The notes beneath the pieces are model-generated. The model had not been told where the DNA came from. It worked only from the letters and a program-made list of their open reading frames with translations, and did not search any database. 64,000 bases of DNA from Pontederia crassipes (lineage: Eukaryota > Streptophyta > Magnoliopsida > Commelinales > Pontederiaceae), in assembly GCA_030549335.1 (NCBI GenBank), contig CM060195.1, positions 43,344,991-43,408,990 of the forward strand, given 5' to 3'. This document shows positions 1 to 12,743 of this stretch, piece after piece (the stretch's first letter is position 1; every line of letters starts with the position of its first letter). The translations under genes were made by a program, and so were the position numbers.

Positions 1-280
1 CAAACTTTAGGATCTGATGTCCAAACTTCTCCAACCGACTATATGAACTTTTGCTGAGAAATTGGGCACTTAACTTTTTGCATGATTATTCAAATAAAAT
101 AATCTTTGAGTCTATGAGAATCTAACATGATTATCTACAATATTTGTATTTAAATTCCATTAACAAATTTAACTATAAAATAGTTAAATATTAAATACAA
201 GTTCAATGCATCAAAATATAAATTTTAAATCTAACCTTTTGGACTTAACATAATTATAGTAAGCACAAAGCGAATCCATG
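1..280. repeat. Dispersed repeat, copy 1
   Basis: AT-rich sequence with no gene. About 80-270 matches, with substitutions and small gaps, the stretch around 4930-5068 that continues after the MITE at 5575-5640. The shared order includes a 'taatctttg' block, 'aacataattatctac' and 'acaagttca'. The family is not recognised. Its use here is that this copy shows the uninterrupted form of the site where the MITE at 5069-5574 landed. Confidence 0.5.
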
Positions 281-1093
281 GACATGAAAGGCTCATGCAA
301 GAGGGAATACTAGAGGGAAAGGAATGAGACAGATGCATGGAACACCCTTGGCATGGTTTTTGGTGGCATGGACAAAGCTACATATACTTAGTTGTAGGAC
401 TCCTTTCACTTTTCTTATCTAGATTAGTATTATATGTGTAATACATTTAGTTTTAATATAATGTCAAACTTTGGCTCCCCTGAAATAAATTAATAGTAGT
501 TAGAAATATTAATGTTGATTTCATTATGATTATTTTAGTTCATCACAAGTATTTCACTATTTATCTTAAATATATATATATTAAAATGTGTTAATATATC
601 TTGACTAGTGCAAGCACAATCAAATTTAGAATTGGGATGGTATTATCCAAATTATTTGAATTTTAAAACTTGGATCAATATTCAAATTCAATTTTCGCTG
701 GAACTTGAACCAAGATAGCTTCCTGGGTTAAAATCATGAATAAAATAGAAAAACCTTGATTGTATTGGTTTGATCAAATGAACAAATAATATTATACAAT
801 AATTATATATATATGCTATATATGTTCCAATATTGATCATATTTATATTTATATTTATTATTAAAAAATAGGATAAAGTAAAAAAAACTTTAAAATAAAT
901 ATAATATACTATATAAAATTTTAAACCTAGACATTGTTTGGATTAGTATTTTTATTGATACATGAGACAATTTTATTAGGAGTAGTATTATATTGGTATC
1001 ATTTCGGATCTTTTCTAGATTTATTTTCTAGCTCGGTCCTATTCTAGGACTTTAAAAGAGGACTTATGTGGACTTTTAAAAGAGTCACTCTCG

Positions 1094-2038
1094 CAATTAT
1101 CAATTTATCATAATTGAACCGGTAATCGAATCGGACGACCAACTGGGTCGTGGTTGGACTCGTTCGAGCAGGTTCGATCAGATTAAATTGAATTTTATTT
1201 AAATAATATTAAGAATATATATAACAAATATTATATTATGTATAGAAAAGTTAGTAACCTACTAAAGTTAAAATACTAACATATTATATATATTAAGATA
1301 TTATTATTATTATTGATAAGCCAATTACTTCCAATTTTTTAATACTTATAGTGATTATTATTTTTTTTATCGTTAAATTCTACTAGTAATATGTTATTTT
1401 TTTACCATATATCACTCTTAGCTTTTATTTTTATTTAACTTTCTTTGTTTTTTCATTTCTTCCTTTCTCTCTTCATTAGTTTTTTTTTTTTTGCACACTC
1501 TTCATTAGTTTCACTTTTAGTTTTTTCATTTCTTCCTCTCTCCATTAATTCACTTTATCATTTAATGCTATTACCAATATATTATTTTATTATTTCTGTA
1601 AATCACTCCCTTTATTGATCTTCTCATTATTATTCTTTTCCATTTTTCCATTCATTCCTCTTTCTTCATTTATTTTATTTTTCTTATTTTGCATTTCTTC
1701 CTCTCTCTTCATTTATTTCATTTTCCTTATTTTACCTTTCTTCCTCTCTCTCTTTATTAATTTTCCAGTTAACTTTTTTTTCAGCATTCAATTAGTTTTA
1801 TTTTTTCCTCTTTCCATATTTGTATTTCCATTTTAGTGTTTTTTTTAACTTTTTTCACCTTTCTTAAATTGAACCGGATTTCTTTCGGTTCACTGGTTCG
1901 ACGGTTCATACCGGTTTAACCGGATTTTGTCCGACCAAAGAAGCAATCCGATTTTGGCATGAAATCGGACCGAACCAGCCACCGGTTCGTGATTGACCCA
2001 GTTAAACCGGCCGGTCGGGTCCGGTTTTAATAATCTTG
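1094..2038. mobile_element. hAT-like non-autonomous element A (945 bp)
   Basis: The element is bounded by an 8-bp direct repeat CACTCTCG (1086-1093 and 2039-2046), the TSD size of hAT transposons. The ends carry imperfect inverted termini beginning CAA, followed by sequence dense in 'aaccgg' and 'ccggtt' motifs. The right end has the 'accggttcgtg...ccggccggtc' block found again near 9850-9895. The interior is AT- and pyrimidine-rich with no transposase reading frame, so it depends on a transposase in trans. Assignment to hAT rests on TSD length. A second copy of the family lies at 7802-9911. Confidence 0.65.
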
Positions 2039-2179
2039 CACTCTCGTTCTATACTTTTTTATTAATTGATGGTGAATTGATTGGTCATTGGAACTAGTTG
2101 GATTGGTTGGGCATAAAATCCGAATTCACAATATGCCAACTCATTTTAGTAACCGGGGAAAAGTAATAAAAATTGCTAG

Positions 2180-2345
2180 GTTTGATCTGTGATACTACAA
2201 TATGATTCCTATACAACTTACCTACTACTAATAAGCAATTAACTCATCACCACCAAGACTTTCTTAATCGATGCTCTCCTTGCCTTTTTATTTATAGTGA
2301 ACTGTATTGTGCTCAATGCCTACATTGCTACCTAGTTTGGATCTT
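2180..2345 (+). other. Decayed duplicate of the defensin-like gene's 5' region
   Basis: This stretch resembles, in order, the promoter and first exon of the downstream defensin-like gene (2470-2625). Shared pieces include 'tacaactta', 'tactacta', 'caatt', 'tgctctc..tgcc' and a 'gtgctcaatgcctacattgctac' block that parallels the signal-peptide codons. There is no intact start or signal sequence. I read it as a relic of a tandem duplication; the similarity was judged by eye and is modest. Confidence 0.3.
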
Positions 2346-2491
2346 GTTCCATCATATCTATCTTATATATTTTTTGAAACTAAAAATCTACCAAATCATT
2401 TTAATAATTGTCAGTCGTTAATGGCAATTGCCAGGTTGGAAGTAGGGTATTACAATCATTGTCAAATAAATGTTTCTCCTACAACTTACTA

Positions 2492-2500
2492 CTATAAATA
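2492..2500 (+). promoter_or_regulatory. Candidate TATA box of the defensin-like gene
   Basis: The sequence 'ctataaata' lies about 80 bp before the ATG at 2581, a normal distance for a plant core promoter with a short leader. Confidence 0.45.
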
Positions 2501-2580
2501 ATCAATTCAAACATAGATACAATCATAGAACCCATCTCATTTCTTCTAGTATCTTGCTCTCACTGCCTTCTTGTTACTTT

Positions 2581-3294
<714 letters not shown>

Positions 3295-3399
3295 GAGTCA
3301 TATGTGGATGTTGATCTTGTTAATTAATGTTGTTATGAGCCCCATGTGTGCCTTTGCATGGGTCTTAGTCAAAATATGTGATCCAAGTCATTCATCCTT

Positions 3400-3405
3400 A
3401 ATAAA
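3400..3405 (+). terminator. Candidate polyadenylation signal of the DEFL gene
   Basis: The sequence AATAAA lies about 106 bp after the stop codon, in a normal place for a near-upstream poly(A) element. Confidence 0.4.
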
Positions 3406-3904
3406 AGATTGTTGCATTATCTAGCTAACATATTTATCAAAGCTCTTATAAGATAAGGTTTTGTTACATTTTTGTCATTTTGAAGTTGCACACACAATAC
3501 TAGAAACTAATCTTATCATGCATTATGAGAAACTTTCAAGAACTAATTAGATTTTTGTTTTCTTTTTGTCTGTGATTGCATTAAGTGATTCCATTCAAAT
3601 ATTATCTTGTAAATATCAGGGAAATAAACAAAAGCACTAAAATAAAATAAAAACTGAAAATTTAATCCAAACAGGCATAAAAATTTATATTTTTTATAGC
3701 TTAGTTGTTTTAAAATAAAAAATCTTAGAGGTACTAAATGGAGATATAATAATTAAAATGATATAAAATAAATATTATTTTATATTTTAAATGTATTAAA
3801 TGCATATAACATTTTTCCATCAATACAACATTTACCTAAATATGTATTAATATTTCTGTAAAAATAAATTGTGACATTGAAATATAACACCAATATATAC
3901 AATA

Positions 3905-3950
<46 letters not shown>

Positions 3951-4355
3951 TATATGTATATATATATATATTCATCTTATTGGTACCATTTTTACTCGTA
4001 GACATCTTAGTTCAAGTGAATCCCATCGCAGTAATACGGTTGTAAAACATATTAAACTAGAAAATAGCATACTAGAACAAATAAGTTTTTATGGTTCTAT
4101 ATGTTCATCAATTATACCTTTTTTTCTCTCTATTTTAATGAATTAGAGGACCATTTCTTTCTTAACTTGTAATTTGAGGAACTAATGAACTTGTTGTTTG
4201 ATTTTCATTTCATTAAGTTTTAATTGGATATATAAAGAACAAGGCCAATATCATTAATTAAGAAAAGAGAAAAATGCATATAGATCATGTATAGATTAAC
4301 CATTGGATTAAAATTTGATGAAGGATTTTAGTTTAGAAAATTATAATAACTTCAT
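3406..4355. other. Gene-less AT-rich stretch with (TA)n tracts
   Basis: No coding sequence is supported here. It holds long A/T runs and an interrupted (TA)n tract at about 3908-3971. The short reading frame running through the tract is a repeat artefact. Confidence 0.6.
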
Positions 4356-4357
4356 GG

Positions 4358-4465
4358 GGTTGATGTCATGATGGCATCATTAAATAATTTAAAGGATTCC
4401 ATTCTTTTATATATTGTTCCATATGGTGATGTCATGATGACATCATTAAATAACTTAAAGCATCA
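4358..4465. repeat. Short tandem duplication
   Basis: A 'gatgtcatgatg.catcattaaataa.tt.aaa' block occurs twice, at about 4364 and 4428, with a few differences. It is an imperfect direct repeat with a period of roughly 65 bp and no coding role. Confidence 0.6.
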
Positions 4466-4595
4466 TTTTATGTTTATGTAATTCTTCATATTTTTTCTTA
4501 AGAGTCTTGGCCTCATTAATGTGCTTTAAATCTCTTTCGTGGCCATCAATTTTCTCCATATTTGCTACCCTTCAAATCTAATTGTTCTTCACTTT

Positions 4596-4885
4596 TTAGA
4601 AAAGTTTTGAATGTCTGAACCTTTGACCATGCACGTAAACCCTTTCAAATAGCCGTTTGTAGCCATTGTTCTCGGTTAATTTTCAAAGTTCGAAAATTAA
4701 GATTAGACGTCCGAATCTTATTTTTAAGGAAAATACTTTGTGTTAGAATTTTTGGATGTTTTTTCAGAAAAGTTTCGAATGTCTGAACCGTTGACCATGC
4801 ACGTAAACCCTTTCAAATAGCCGAGCCATTATTCTCGGTTAATTTTCAAAGTTCGAAAATTAAGATCGGACATTCGAACTTCTTC
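4596..4885. repeat. Direct repeat, about 160-bp period
   Basis: Two near-copies start at about 4600 and 4763. Both contain 'gaccatgcacgtaaaccc', 'tttcaaatagccg' and 'tctcggttaattttcaaag' followed by 'ttcgaaaattaagat'. The second copy is slightly shorter. The family is not recognised. Confidence 0.7.
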
Positions 4886-4929
4886 GATCTGTTGTCCGAA
4901 CTTTTTTTTGACAATTTGATAGACTTGCA

Positions 4930-5640
4930 CTTTCTATATATAAATTTTTACATGATTATCCAAATGAAATAATCTTTGGGCTTATAGAAACCTAACATAA
5001 TTATCTACAAAAATTTAATAATAAAATAGTCAAATATTAAGTACAAGTTCAGTTCATAAAAATATGAAGGGTTATTTTTCCTAACCATCCCTAAACTATC
5101 GTGATTTTTCACATCTAACCCCAACCTACAAACTTCATTTTTTGGGTCCTTAAACTATTACGATTTTTCCAATTTGATCATTCCATCCAATTCCATCGAC
5201 TTCTCCGTAATTTTTTATTTTTTGCATTTATGAAAAGTCCATTATACCCCTTCCTTAAATGTTAGTATTTTTTACATAAAATAATAAATATAAAAACAAT
5301 TAAAAAAGGAAAAAATTACCACGTGTCGCCGGACATCCACCCCCATCCCCCCTCTCCTCTTTGTCCCTGCACACAAGATTTATTTTCGCGTAAGGGCATT
5401 TTTGACTTTTCATAAATGCGAAAAATCAAAGTTAATGAAAAAACTGACGAAATTAGACGGAAGGATCGAATTGGAAAAATTGTGATAATTTAGGGATCTA
5501 AAAAATGAAGTTTGGAGTTTGGAGTTAGATGTGGAAAATCACGATAGTTTAGGGGTGGTTAGAGGAAATAACCCAAATATGAATTTAAAATTGCATGAAC
5601 TTTTGAAATTCATTATTTTAGACATAACATTTTGTGTAGT
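4930..5640. repeat. Dispersed repeat, copy 2 (split by a MITE)
   Basis: The parts at 4930-5068 and 5575-5640 together match the repeat at the start of the window. The gap between them is exactly the MITE at 5069-5574, so this copy is the filled site. Confidence 0.5.
5069..5574. mobile_element. Mutator-type MITE with long terminal inverted repeats (506 bp)
   Basis: The element is flanked by a 9-bp direct repeat AAATATGAA (5060-5068 and 5575-5583), typical of Mutator-like elements. Its ends are imperfect inverted repeats of roughly 150 bp that begin GGGTTATTT and end AAATAACCC. The centre is unremarkable and non-coding. A decayed relative lies near 10265-10480. Confidence 0.8.
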
Positions 5641-6424
5641 TGTTCAAATAAGATTATTCTTGCTTCTCCAAAAAACTAAAAAAAAAGTATAACTTACATA
5701 TTCATCTCCTAATTCAGATCTCATGGGAATATAGACAAATATTAATCTAAAGTTAAGTTCACAAGATTATTTATTCCAACTTTAACCTTTTTTTGGTATG
5801 TCAAATTGATAAAGTTAAATAGTCAAAATTTGTATAATCAATACATTGATTAAGACATAAAACCTAGGTTCCAACAAGAAGCAAATTATATAATTTAAAA
5901 CTTAAAATATTAAAAGTAACCAAATATAGTTAAATTAATTTTCACTTTTCTTATAGTACTTGTCATTTCATATTGATTTTTCACAAGTCTTATATTATTA
6001 TAAAAACTATCTACATTTACTAAAAATTTGAAAAAAAAACTTAAAAAGTGGAATAGTGAAAATAGAACTTATTCCCAAGGCTGTTAAGCTCGTGAATTAA
6101 CTTATAAATTCGTACGAGTTAACAAGGTCATGCCTAAGTAGTGCACAAAATCGATAAACTCATTGATTTGATAGAATTATATTGATAAATTCGTAGATTA
6201 GACAAACTTATTCTCGCTTGTTATTTTCCTCTTATAAGACCCAATAAATTGAGAGGACAATCCAGATAGGACATTAGAGAGAAGCAACATCGATCTTCAT
6301 TTTCAAATGTATAGTTTGAGTTTGAGTTTTCAAATGTATATCCATAAGGTTAAGTTTGAGTTTAAAAAAAGATTGAGCAGTAAAGTAAGAAGAATTCAAA
6401 TGCAATATTACTTGTTATGACTAT
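5641..6424. other. Gene-less AT-rich stretch
   Basis: No gene, RNA or bounded repeat was recognised. Confidence 0.5.
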
Positions 6425-7150
6425 GTTGGACTAACTTTTTTTATACTCTATCTAATTATATTTTGATGATGCAAATTTTGAATAATCAAAGTTATATGTT
6501 TTATATATTTGGAGTGCGAAAAAAGTTCAATTTGGATGGATTATTTTATAAATTGAAGTTGAAGTTAATATTATGTATGTTTCATTCATATATGTACTAA
6601 CATATGAATATGAAAATTGTAGATAATCTTATTATCTTTTGAACAAATAAAAAATTGCATCATTCCAATATCGCCGTAAAACGTTATTTGCAAATAATAC
6701 AAGATAGTCAAGCAGCCGATGTCGAGAACTGATCGACCGATTAGGTAAATCGGTCGATCGATCATCACAACTAGCAAATCACATGATATTTGAAGACTAG
6801 TCGACCGATTAGAGGCACTGATCGACCAACAATAGTATTGAAGTCGGATGAAGTTAAAATATGGAGCGGTCGACCAATGGGAGAGCGATGGACCAGACTG
6901 CATAAAATGCACTCTAACAACTAGTTTTTTTACCAAACCAAAGGACAACAGTCATATTATCCAAAAAAAACCCTATAAATGGATGGGTGCAGAATCAATG
7001 GAGAATTCAAGAAAAACATCAAGCATAAATGAAAAATCATTTCTTGAAGTTATTGAGCAATCTTCTCTTCTTTCTCTCTTATCTTCATGTGAGTGTGATA
7101 TTGTAAAAAAGATAATGTGGTAGATTCCTTATGAGAACAAATAAATATGT
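6425..7150 (+). repeat. Candidate LTR remnant (copia, SIRE-like)
   Basis: The stretch begins TGTTGGACTAAC and then has a 'tttgatgatg' block, as plant SIRE-type copia LTRs often do. It contains several 'gtcgaccgatta' motifs and a TATA-like 'cctataaatgg' near 6971. No partner LTR, primer site or TSD was found, so this would be a solo LTR or fragment. The short reading frames inside look non-coding. Confidence 0.3.
6731..6759. repeat. Perfect 12-bp-stem palindrome
   Basis: GATCGACCGATT and its exact reverse complement are separated by five bases. The core CGACCGATT recurs on the same strand near 6800, and related GTCGACC/GATCGACC motifs lie around 6825-6875. It sits about 210 bp upstream of the TATA-like motif of the candidate LTR remnant. 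Confidence 0.7.
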
Positions 7151-8238
7151 TCTTAGAGGTGAGTCACCATTCTTTAATGATATTAGTCATCTAATTAAAT
7201 ACTTAGTTTTTAAGCAACAACTAAGCTTATAAAAAAATAGTAATATATGTTATTTCGAATTTAAATTTAGTGTAATATAGTTATAATCTATTTTACTAAG
7301 TTTTGAGATTGATTAGTTTGTTTAAGTTCTGATATGGATAATATATATATATATATATATATATATGCTTATTTTTTACTCATTATTTATCATAATATTT
7401 TAGTCGATAGTTGCAAATTGAGATGGTTGGATTATTTTACTTTGTTTGAAACTTTTTGTTTGGATCATGCATAAATTAATTCTTTTAGAGAATAATTTAT
7501 GAATTAAGTGTTGACTTCTAAAATAGACTTCTAGATTATTGATGTTTCATCGTTCATTATTATAGTTGATATGTACTTTGTCAAAGATATTTGATATTTA
7601 TCATATATATATTATAGGTGAAAATGAGTTGTACATACATTCTATAAATTTACGAGTTAAAACTATGTTTCAAGTCTATGAGCGCTTGATCGAACTTAAT
7701 TGTCTTGCTTATGCCTTTAAATTGTATCTCCTTGACAAATTCATAAAATGTTTATTTAATAATGAAAATGTAGATAATTAAAAGAATAATTTTCTTTTCA
7801 TCAATATTTTCATAACCGGATCGACGATCGAACCAGACATCTTACTGGGTCATGATTGGATCGGTCCGACAAAGTTCAACCAAATTGGACCGGATTTTAT
7901 TAAAATAATATTATGTATATTAATTGTGAAGATATATAATATATCATACTGATAATAATAATAAATAAGTATAAAATTATTATTTATTATATTCTATAAA
8001 TTTAAGCTAATCTTAAGTTATCATAATTGATATATTATTAGATTTTTTATTATTTATATAATATTTGTGATGCTATACTAATTTATTTATATCTAATTCA
8101 CATTTAAAATTGTTGGTACATATTTATTTTCATATATTCATCCTTTTTATTTTCATTTTGTGTTGCTCATTTTATTATTTTTCTATTACTTATTATAGTT
8201 AAAAAATTTAATACTTATTCAAACATTATTATTATAAT

Positions 8239-9315
8239 GGGATAAATGAGTATGCTAAGCGACTTTTGCTCAGCAGTGTGCGAAGCAGAATCCGAGCCGT
8301 TGGATTACGATCCGACGGAGGACAATGATGCATTTGATGTGATCCCTTCGGTTGCAATCCGATGGTCCAAGGAAAATATCGTGATATTTTCGTTTTCTCT
8401 CTCCCTCCTCTCTCAGTCTTGCGCAAATCCTTCCTCTCCGATGATTCCAGGCGAGGTCGGCGACCAGCGGTTCCAGGAGACCAGGGTTTCAGGCAGCGGT
8501 GGCCTTTTCCTTGGCCTCCACAGCCCTCCAAGCAGAGGAACATCCACCGACAGGGCAGTCCTTATGAGCACGGAGCAGCGTCGGAGGACGGGCTCGTCGG
8601 AGAAAAAGCGCGAAGGTTTGGAGCTGTCGATCGTCGATCGAGATTGAGGTCTGGATCCATACGCGCACGAGAGAGAGAGAGGTAACAACAGCGAGAAGGC
8701 AGTCGGGAGTCAGTTGGGAACGAGATCCCGGCCCGAGGTTGACGACAGCAAGCTCATCGGAGAAGAAAGAGCAGAGGTTTGGAGCCCGCCGATCGTCGAT
8801 CAAGAGATGCCCCTGAGCTCGCCGGGGAAAAAGGAGCGGAGGTCTGGCTGGGACGAGATCGTGGCCTGAGGTTGTAGCAGCCAGTCGTCGCCCCTGTGCT
8901 CGCCGGAGAAGAAGGATCGGAGGTCGCCGATCGCTGATTGAGAGTAGTAGATGGAGGCGGCTTGAGGTCGCAGCAGGCAGTCGTCGCCCCTGCGCTCGCC
9001 GGAGAAGAAGGAGCGGAGGTCGCCGATCGCTGATTGAGAGTAGGAGATTGAGTCCGCCTGAGGTCGCGCAGTCGTTGCCCTTGCGCTTGCCGGAGAAGGA
9101 GCGGAGGTCGCGCAATCGGCCAGCGAGAACTTCGATGGGCGTGTGTAGCACGAAGGGGCACGGGAGAAAGAGACAAGGGGGAGAAACACGAGAATTTCAT
9201 TCGAGAATTTCATCGTTTATGATATTTTCATCCACCCGTCGGATCGTAATCCAACGGCTCGGATTTTGCTTCGCACACTGCTGAGCAAAAGCCGCTTAGC
9301 ATACTCATTTATCCC
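8239..9315. mobile_element. Mutator-like element with GC-rich cargo (possible Pack-MULE, 1077 bp)
   Basis: A 9-bp TSD TATTATAAT (8230-8238 and 9316-9324) flanks terminal inverted repeats of about 80 bp with only two mismatches seen; they begin GGGATAAATGAGTATGC. The interior is much more GC-rich than its surroundings and codes for no transposase. Capture of host gene sequence, as in Pack-MULEs, would explain the base composition, but no donor gene is recognised. Overlapping reading frames on both strands, up to 220 codons on the minus strand, arise from the tandem repeats and are not credible genes. The nearly identical termini suggest it is younger than the hAT-like host element. Confidence 0.85.
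8840..9115. repeat. GC-rich tandem repeats inside the Mutator-like element
   Basis: Roughly three head-to-tail units of about 80-90 bp are built around 'gctcgccggagaagaagga', 'cggaggtcgccgatcgctga' and 'ttgagagtag'. A shorter, more diverged unit lies nearer 8750-8810. The units explain the repeated Leu/Arg/Ser-rich translations in this stretch. Confidence 0.75.
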
Positions 9316-9652
9316 TATTATAATATAGTTCTAGTGATAAGATATTAATATATTTTATCCCAAAACATTATTAATTTTTATTTTGTTAGTTTATTTAATT
9401 TTTTTCTTCATTCTTTATTTCTTCTCCATTGAATTCTACATTTTCCTTTAATTTCAAATTCTTCTCCCCTAATCATCTCCTCTAATCATTCATTTTCTTC
9501 AATTATCATTTTTCTCCCTATTAATTATCTTTCTATACATATTTCTCCTTCCTAATTTTGCTCAATTATCATTTTCTCTCCCTATTAATTATCTTTCTAT
9601 ATTTACTTTTCCCTTCCTAATTTTGCTTTTAACATCTGATCACATCTTTCCT

Positions 9653-9693
<41 letters not shown>

Positions 9694-9919
9694 CATTTTT
9701 TAATTTCTTTCCTTTTTAAATTGACTTTTTTAAAAAAAATTCTTGAATCGGTTTTTCGTTGGTTCGCCCGGTTCATCGGTTTTTTTGGTTCAATCGGATT
9801 TTAGCCGGTTCAATGACTAAAATGATTTTGATGTAGAACCGGACCGGACCAAGCACCGGTTCGTGGTTGAACCGGTCGAACGGCCGGTCCGGTCCATTTT
9901 TAATAACATTTCTTTTCAT

Positions 9920-11044
9920 TCTTCGGAATGGTTCCTATTTCTTTAGAATTTACTATTAAGATTTTTATTAACAAAAATAGAGATGTCGTTTCCATGATTT
10001 CAAATGTTTGAAACTTAAAATCTCATTTCAAAAGATATATTAATATTTCCAAATCATTCTAGAAATTTTTGGTGAACTATTATACACTTTTTGTTTAGTC
10101 AAATCAGTATTCATATAAATAATTCTCCTAAATTACAATCTTGTGTTTTGGTTTAAATTATAACCAATATTTTTAGAAATATTGTTTGTTTGAATAAAAA
10201 ATAATATAATATTTACTAGGCATTAAGAACCATTCAAAACATAAAAGTGGTTTTGCTAAATAGATTAAAAGCTTATTTCCTTAAACCTTCTCTAAACTAT
10301 CGCGATTATTTATATCTAATCCTAAATTATATCTAACCCCAAATTATGAACTTACCCTACGATATCCTTAAATTTTACTGCATTTTTCCACTTTATTCTT
10401 TCATCTAGTTTTGTTAACTTTTTTCTGTTAGTTTTACTTTTTTTTCATTTGTGAAAAGATTAAAATGTCCTTTCATGAACTCTTCTCTCTTTAATATTAA
10501 AAAATAATATAAAAAACAAAAAAAATATATAAAAACTTTCATCCCAAAGAGGGCATTAACATAAATAGAGATATTTTTCTATTTAGAAGAATAGATATAT
10601 TCTTCGGATGAGAATAAATATAGTAGTTTCGCATCTTTCTAAATGGTTTCGTCGAAAACTAATTTTGACCAATTTATTTCTATTCTCATCGTATTTATTC
10701 TTGAGAATATGATATTATTCTAGTATTTATCTGCCAACTAAACGCCCCAAGAATATATTATGAAGTTATCAATCTCATATTTTTAATATACGATATTATT
10801 CTAAATAAAATTTTTAAATTGTAATTTATCAAATGATAGTAAAATTATAATATGCTATTATAATACACATGCCTTAATGTAAACTTGAGTATTTTTTTGT
10901 TGTACTACTATGAAAAAAAATTTATAGTCATTTTAAATATTTTAAAATGTAAACTTAATTACACATTATTACAAATATGTTGTAGGTTATAAAAAAATAC
11001 ATGTATTTTATAAACCTAACAAAATATAAAAATTATATTTTAAA
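9920..11044. other. Gene-less AT-rich stretch with a MITE relic
   Basis: About 10265-10480 resembles one arm of the Mutator-type MITE at 5069-5574 (for example 'ctctaaactatcgcgatt' and 'tatctaaccccaaatta'). No second terminus is clear. The rest is AT-rich without a recognisable feature. Confidence 0.45.
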
Positions 11045-11337
11045 TTGCGCAAAGCGCGAAAATATTATATAATTAAGCTCAACCTCTTCTTTTTTTTTAA
11101 TTATAACAAAAAATCTTTGGACATCTATGCAGCTGAGAGCCTGAGCATGAATCCCCAAGCAGTTACTCTCATGCATGCACGATGCCACGTATCCTTCCTT
11201 CGCCGCTTCCCTCTCCCACTCTCTCTCTCTCTCTCTAGGCTTCCTTCATCCCATTCCCTCGCTCTTTCCGAACTGTTCTGCTTTGATTCCGATCGAATAT
11301 ATCATCTCAACGCAGTAACTACGAAAGATAAGCAGCC

Positions 11338-12743
11338 ATGGTCAAGCTTGCGTCGGCTAGAGAGTGCCGGATGTACGGTCCTCGGCGCGCCCGCAACCGC
11401 TGGGAGTACATCAACGCCGGCCTCTACCTCCTCGCCGCCATCCTTCTCGCCGGGGGATTCGCGGCCCAGCTCTCCCCCTCGGGGCTCTACGACAAGTCCG
11501 GCTTCGCCGTCGTCCTCATCGGCCTTGCGCTACTCTTGGCCGTGAACGGCCACGACCTCGTCGCTCACGTGGTCGGCATCGACCACTGCTTCTCCTTGGT
11601 GTACTTTGATGTGCAGCTGGCTCTTGTTGAGTTCGCCGTGCCGTTGGTTAATATCGTGGGCACCATCTTGGTCTTCGTTGGCATTCTTCTCTTCTTCATC
11701 GAGGTAAATAAAATCTTGTTACAGTACTCCCGACTTCATCCTTCATTCTCAAGATTGGATCTTTTTATGTTGATTTCAACTTAGTTGACATAGATCGCCT
11801 GTTCTAACAATGCACTGCAACAATTTTGGCACTTAAATTACAATGCATTTTACTGTGGTAGGAATTAGGAGTCGCTGTACAATGTACATAGAGTGTTAGG
11901 AGGAGATGACTTAGGAGGATTTATGATTTTTTTAATTCTGAATTGTATGTTGTTACAGAAGTACGAACTCTGTACGTGAAAGACTTCTGTAAGAGTGATT
12001 TACTTCTCTGGTACAATTCCTCTCTCATAGCGTAGAATAGTTACTAACATATTTATGCATATTTCTGCGTGGCGGATAGTAGACAGATAAGGGCTACAGG
12101 TACAGTCTGGAGAGGCATGCCCTGAACACACTGATCGCGGGGCCTGTGTTTTGGCTGGTTGGCTCCATCCACAATGTGTGCCAGATCTACGAGAGAGCCG
12201 ACGGCCACGTCCAGATCCTGCAGAAGAGCGTCCAGCTTCCAATGCTCATGGGCAGCTTGCTTTTTCTTGTCGGTGGGGTCGTCAATAAGAACGACATCTT
12301 CGGATCAATCCACACCACCTTCAAAATCTTGGTAAGTTTCTATCTTTATGTAAAGAGAGATTTATCCATGTCCAAACAGATTCTGATTGATCAAATCATT
12401 ATCTATGTCAGCTACTTTGACTAGTTCACCCTGAAATTCTGAACAGGGAAAGCGGTGGGTTTGGCTTTGCTTCTCCGGAAGCCTGCTGTTCTTGCTCGGG
12501 GCACTGATGAACGTGGTGAAGGTGTTCAAGATGCAGCAGATGGACGGGCCGAGGTTGGAGAAGCTCAGGGGGGGAGCAGGCGAGCGGCTGGCCAGACGAA
12601 GGGAAGGGCAAGTGCCGCTGATACTGGAAGGCAGCGGCAGGAGGCGGCCGCCGGCAGAGGAATCGAGGCCTTCGGCGTCTGCGCCTGCCACACCCTACAA
12701 GGATGTCCTCATCGGGGGAAGTAATTCTGATACCATCGCTTGA
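11338..12743 (+). CDS. Six-helix membrane protein, YrhK-domain-like plant family, three exons
   Basis: Exons are 11338-11703, 12083-12331 and 12447-12743. All introns are phase 0 with GT-AG ends, giving 303 aa. The ATG at 11338 opens a frame starting MVKLASARECRMYGPR, the conserved opening of a plant family I associate with YrhK-like membrane proteins. Hydrophobic segments lie at about residues 24-46, 55-78, 95-121, 138-157, 172-190 and 206-226. Conserved-looking stretches include GIDHCFSLVYFDVQLALVEF, SIHNVCQIYERADGHVQIL and the C-terminal basic tail after KVFKMQQM. The soluble tail of about 75 residues is rich in Arg, Gly and Pro. Exon 1 is strongly GC-rich, in contrast to its surroundings. 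A pyrimidine-rich stretch with a (CT)n run (11217-11236) lies in the presumed leader. The molecular function is unknown. The coding call is firm; the family name is from memory and less certain. Confidence 0.82.

Larger units (their letters stand above)
7802..9911. mobile_element. hAT-like non-autonomous element B, split by a Mutator-like element
   Basis: This is the same family as 1094-2038. The left end has 'aaccggatcg', an 'actgggtcatga' block and 'ggaccgg'. The right end has the diagnostic 'caccggttcgtggttgaacc' and 'cggccggtcc' blocks followed by 'tttttaataac'. An 8-bp repeat CTTTTCAT flanks it (7794-7801 and 9912-9919); the exact right edge is uncertain by two or three bases. Without the insertion at 8239-9315 the element is about 1.02 kb, close to copy A. 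It contains a (TA)n tract at 9655-9691 and no transposase. Confidence 0.6.

Noticed and set aside
8246-9284. Overlapping frames of up to 220 codons in the Mutator-like element
   Set aside because: They appear on both strands, translate tandem repeats into low-complexity sequence and show no domain.
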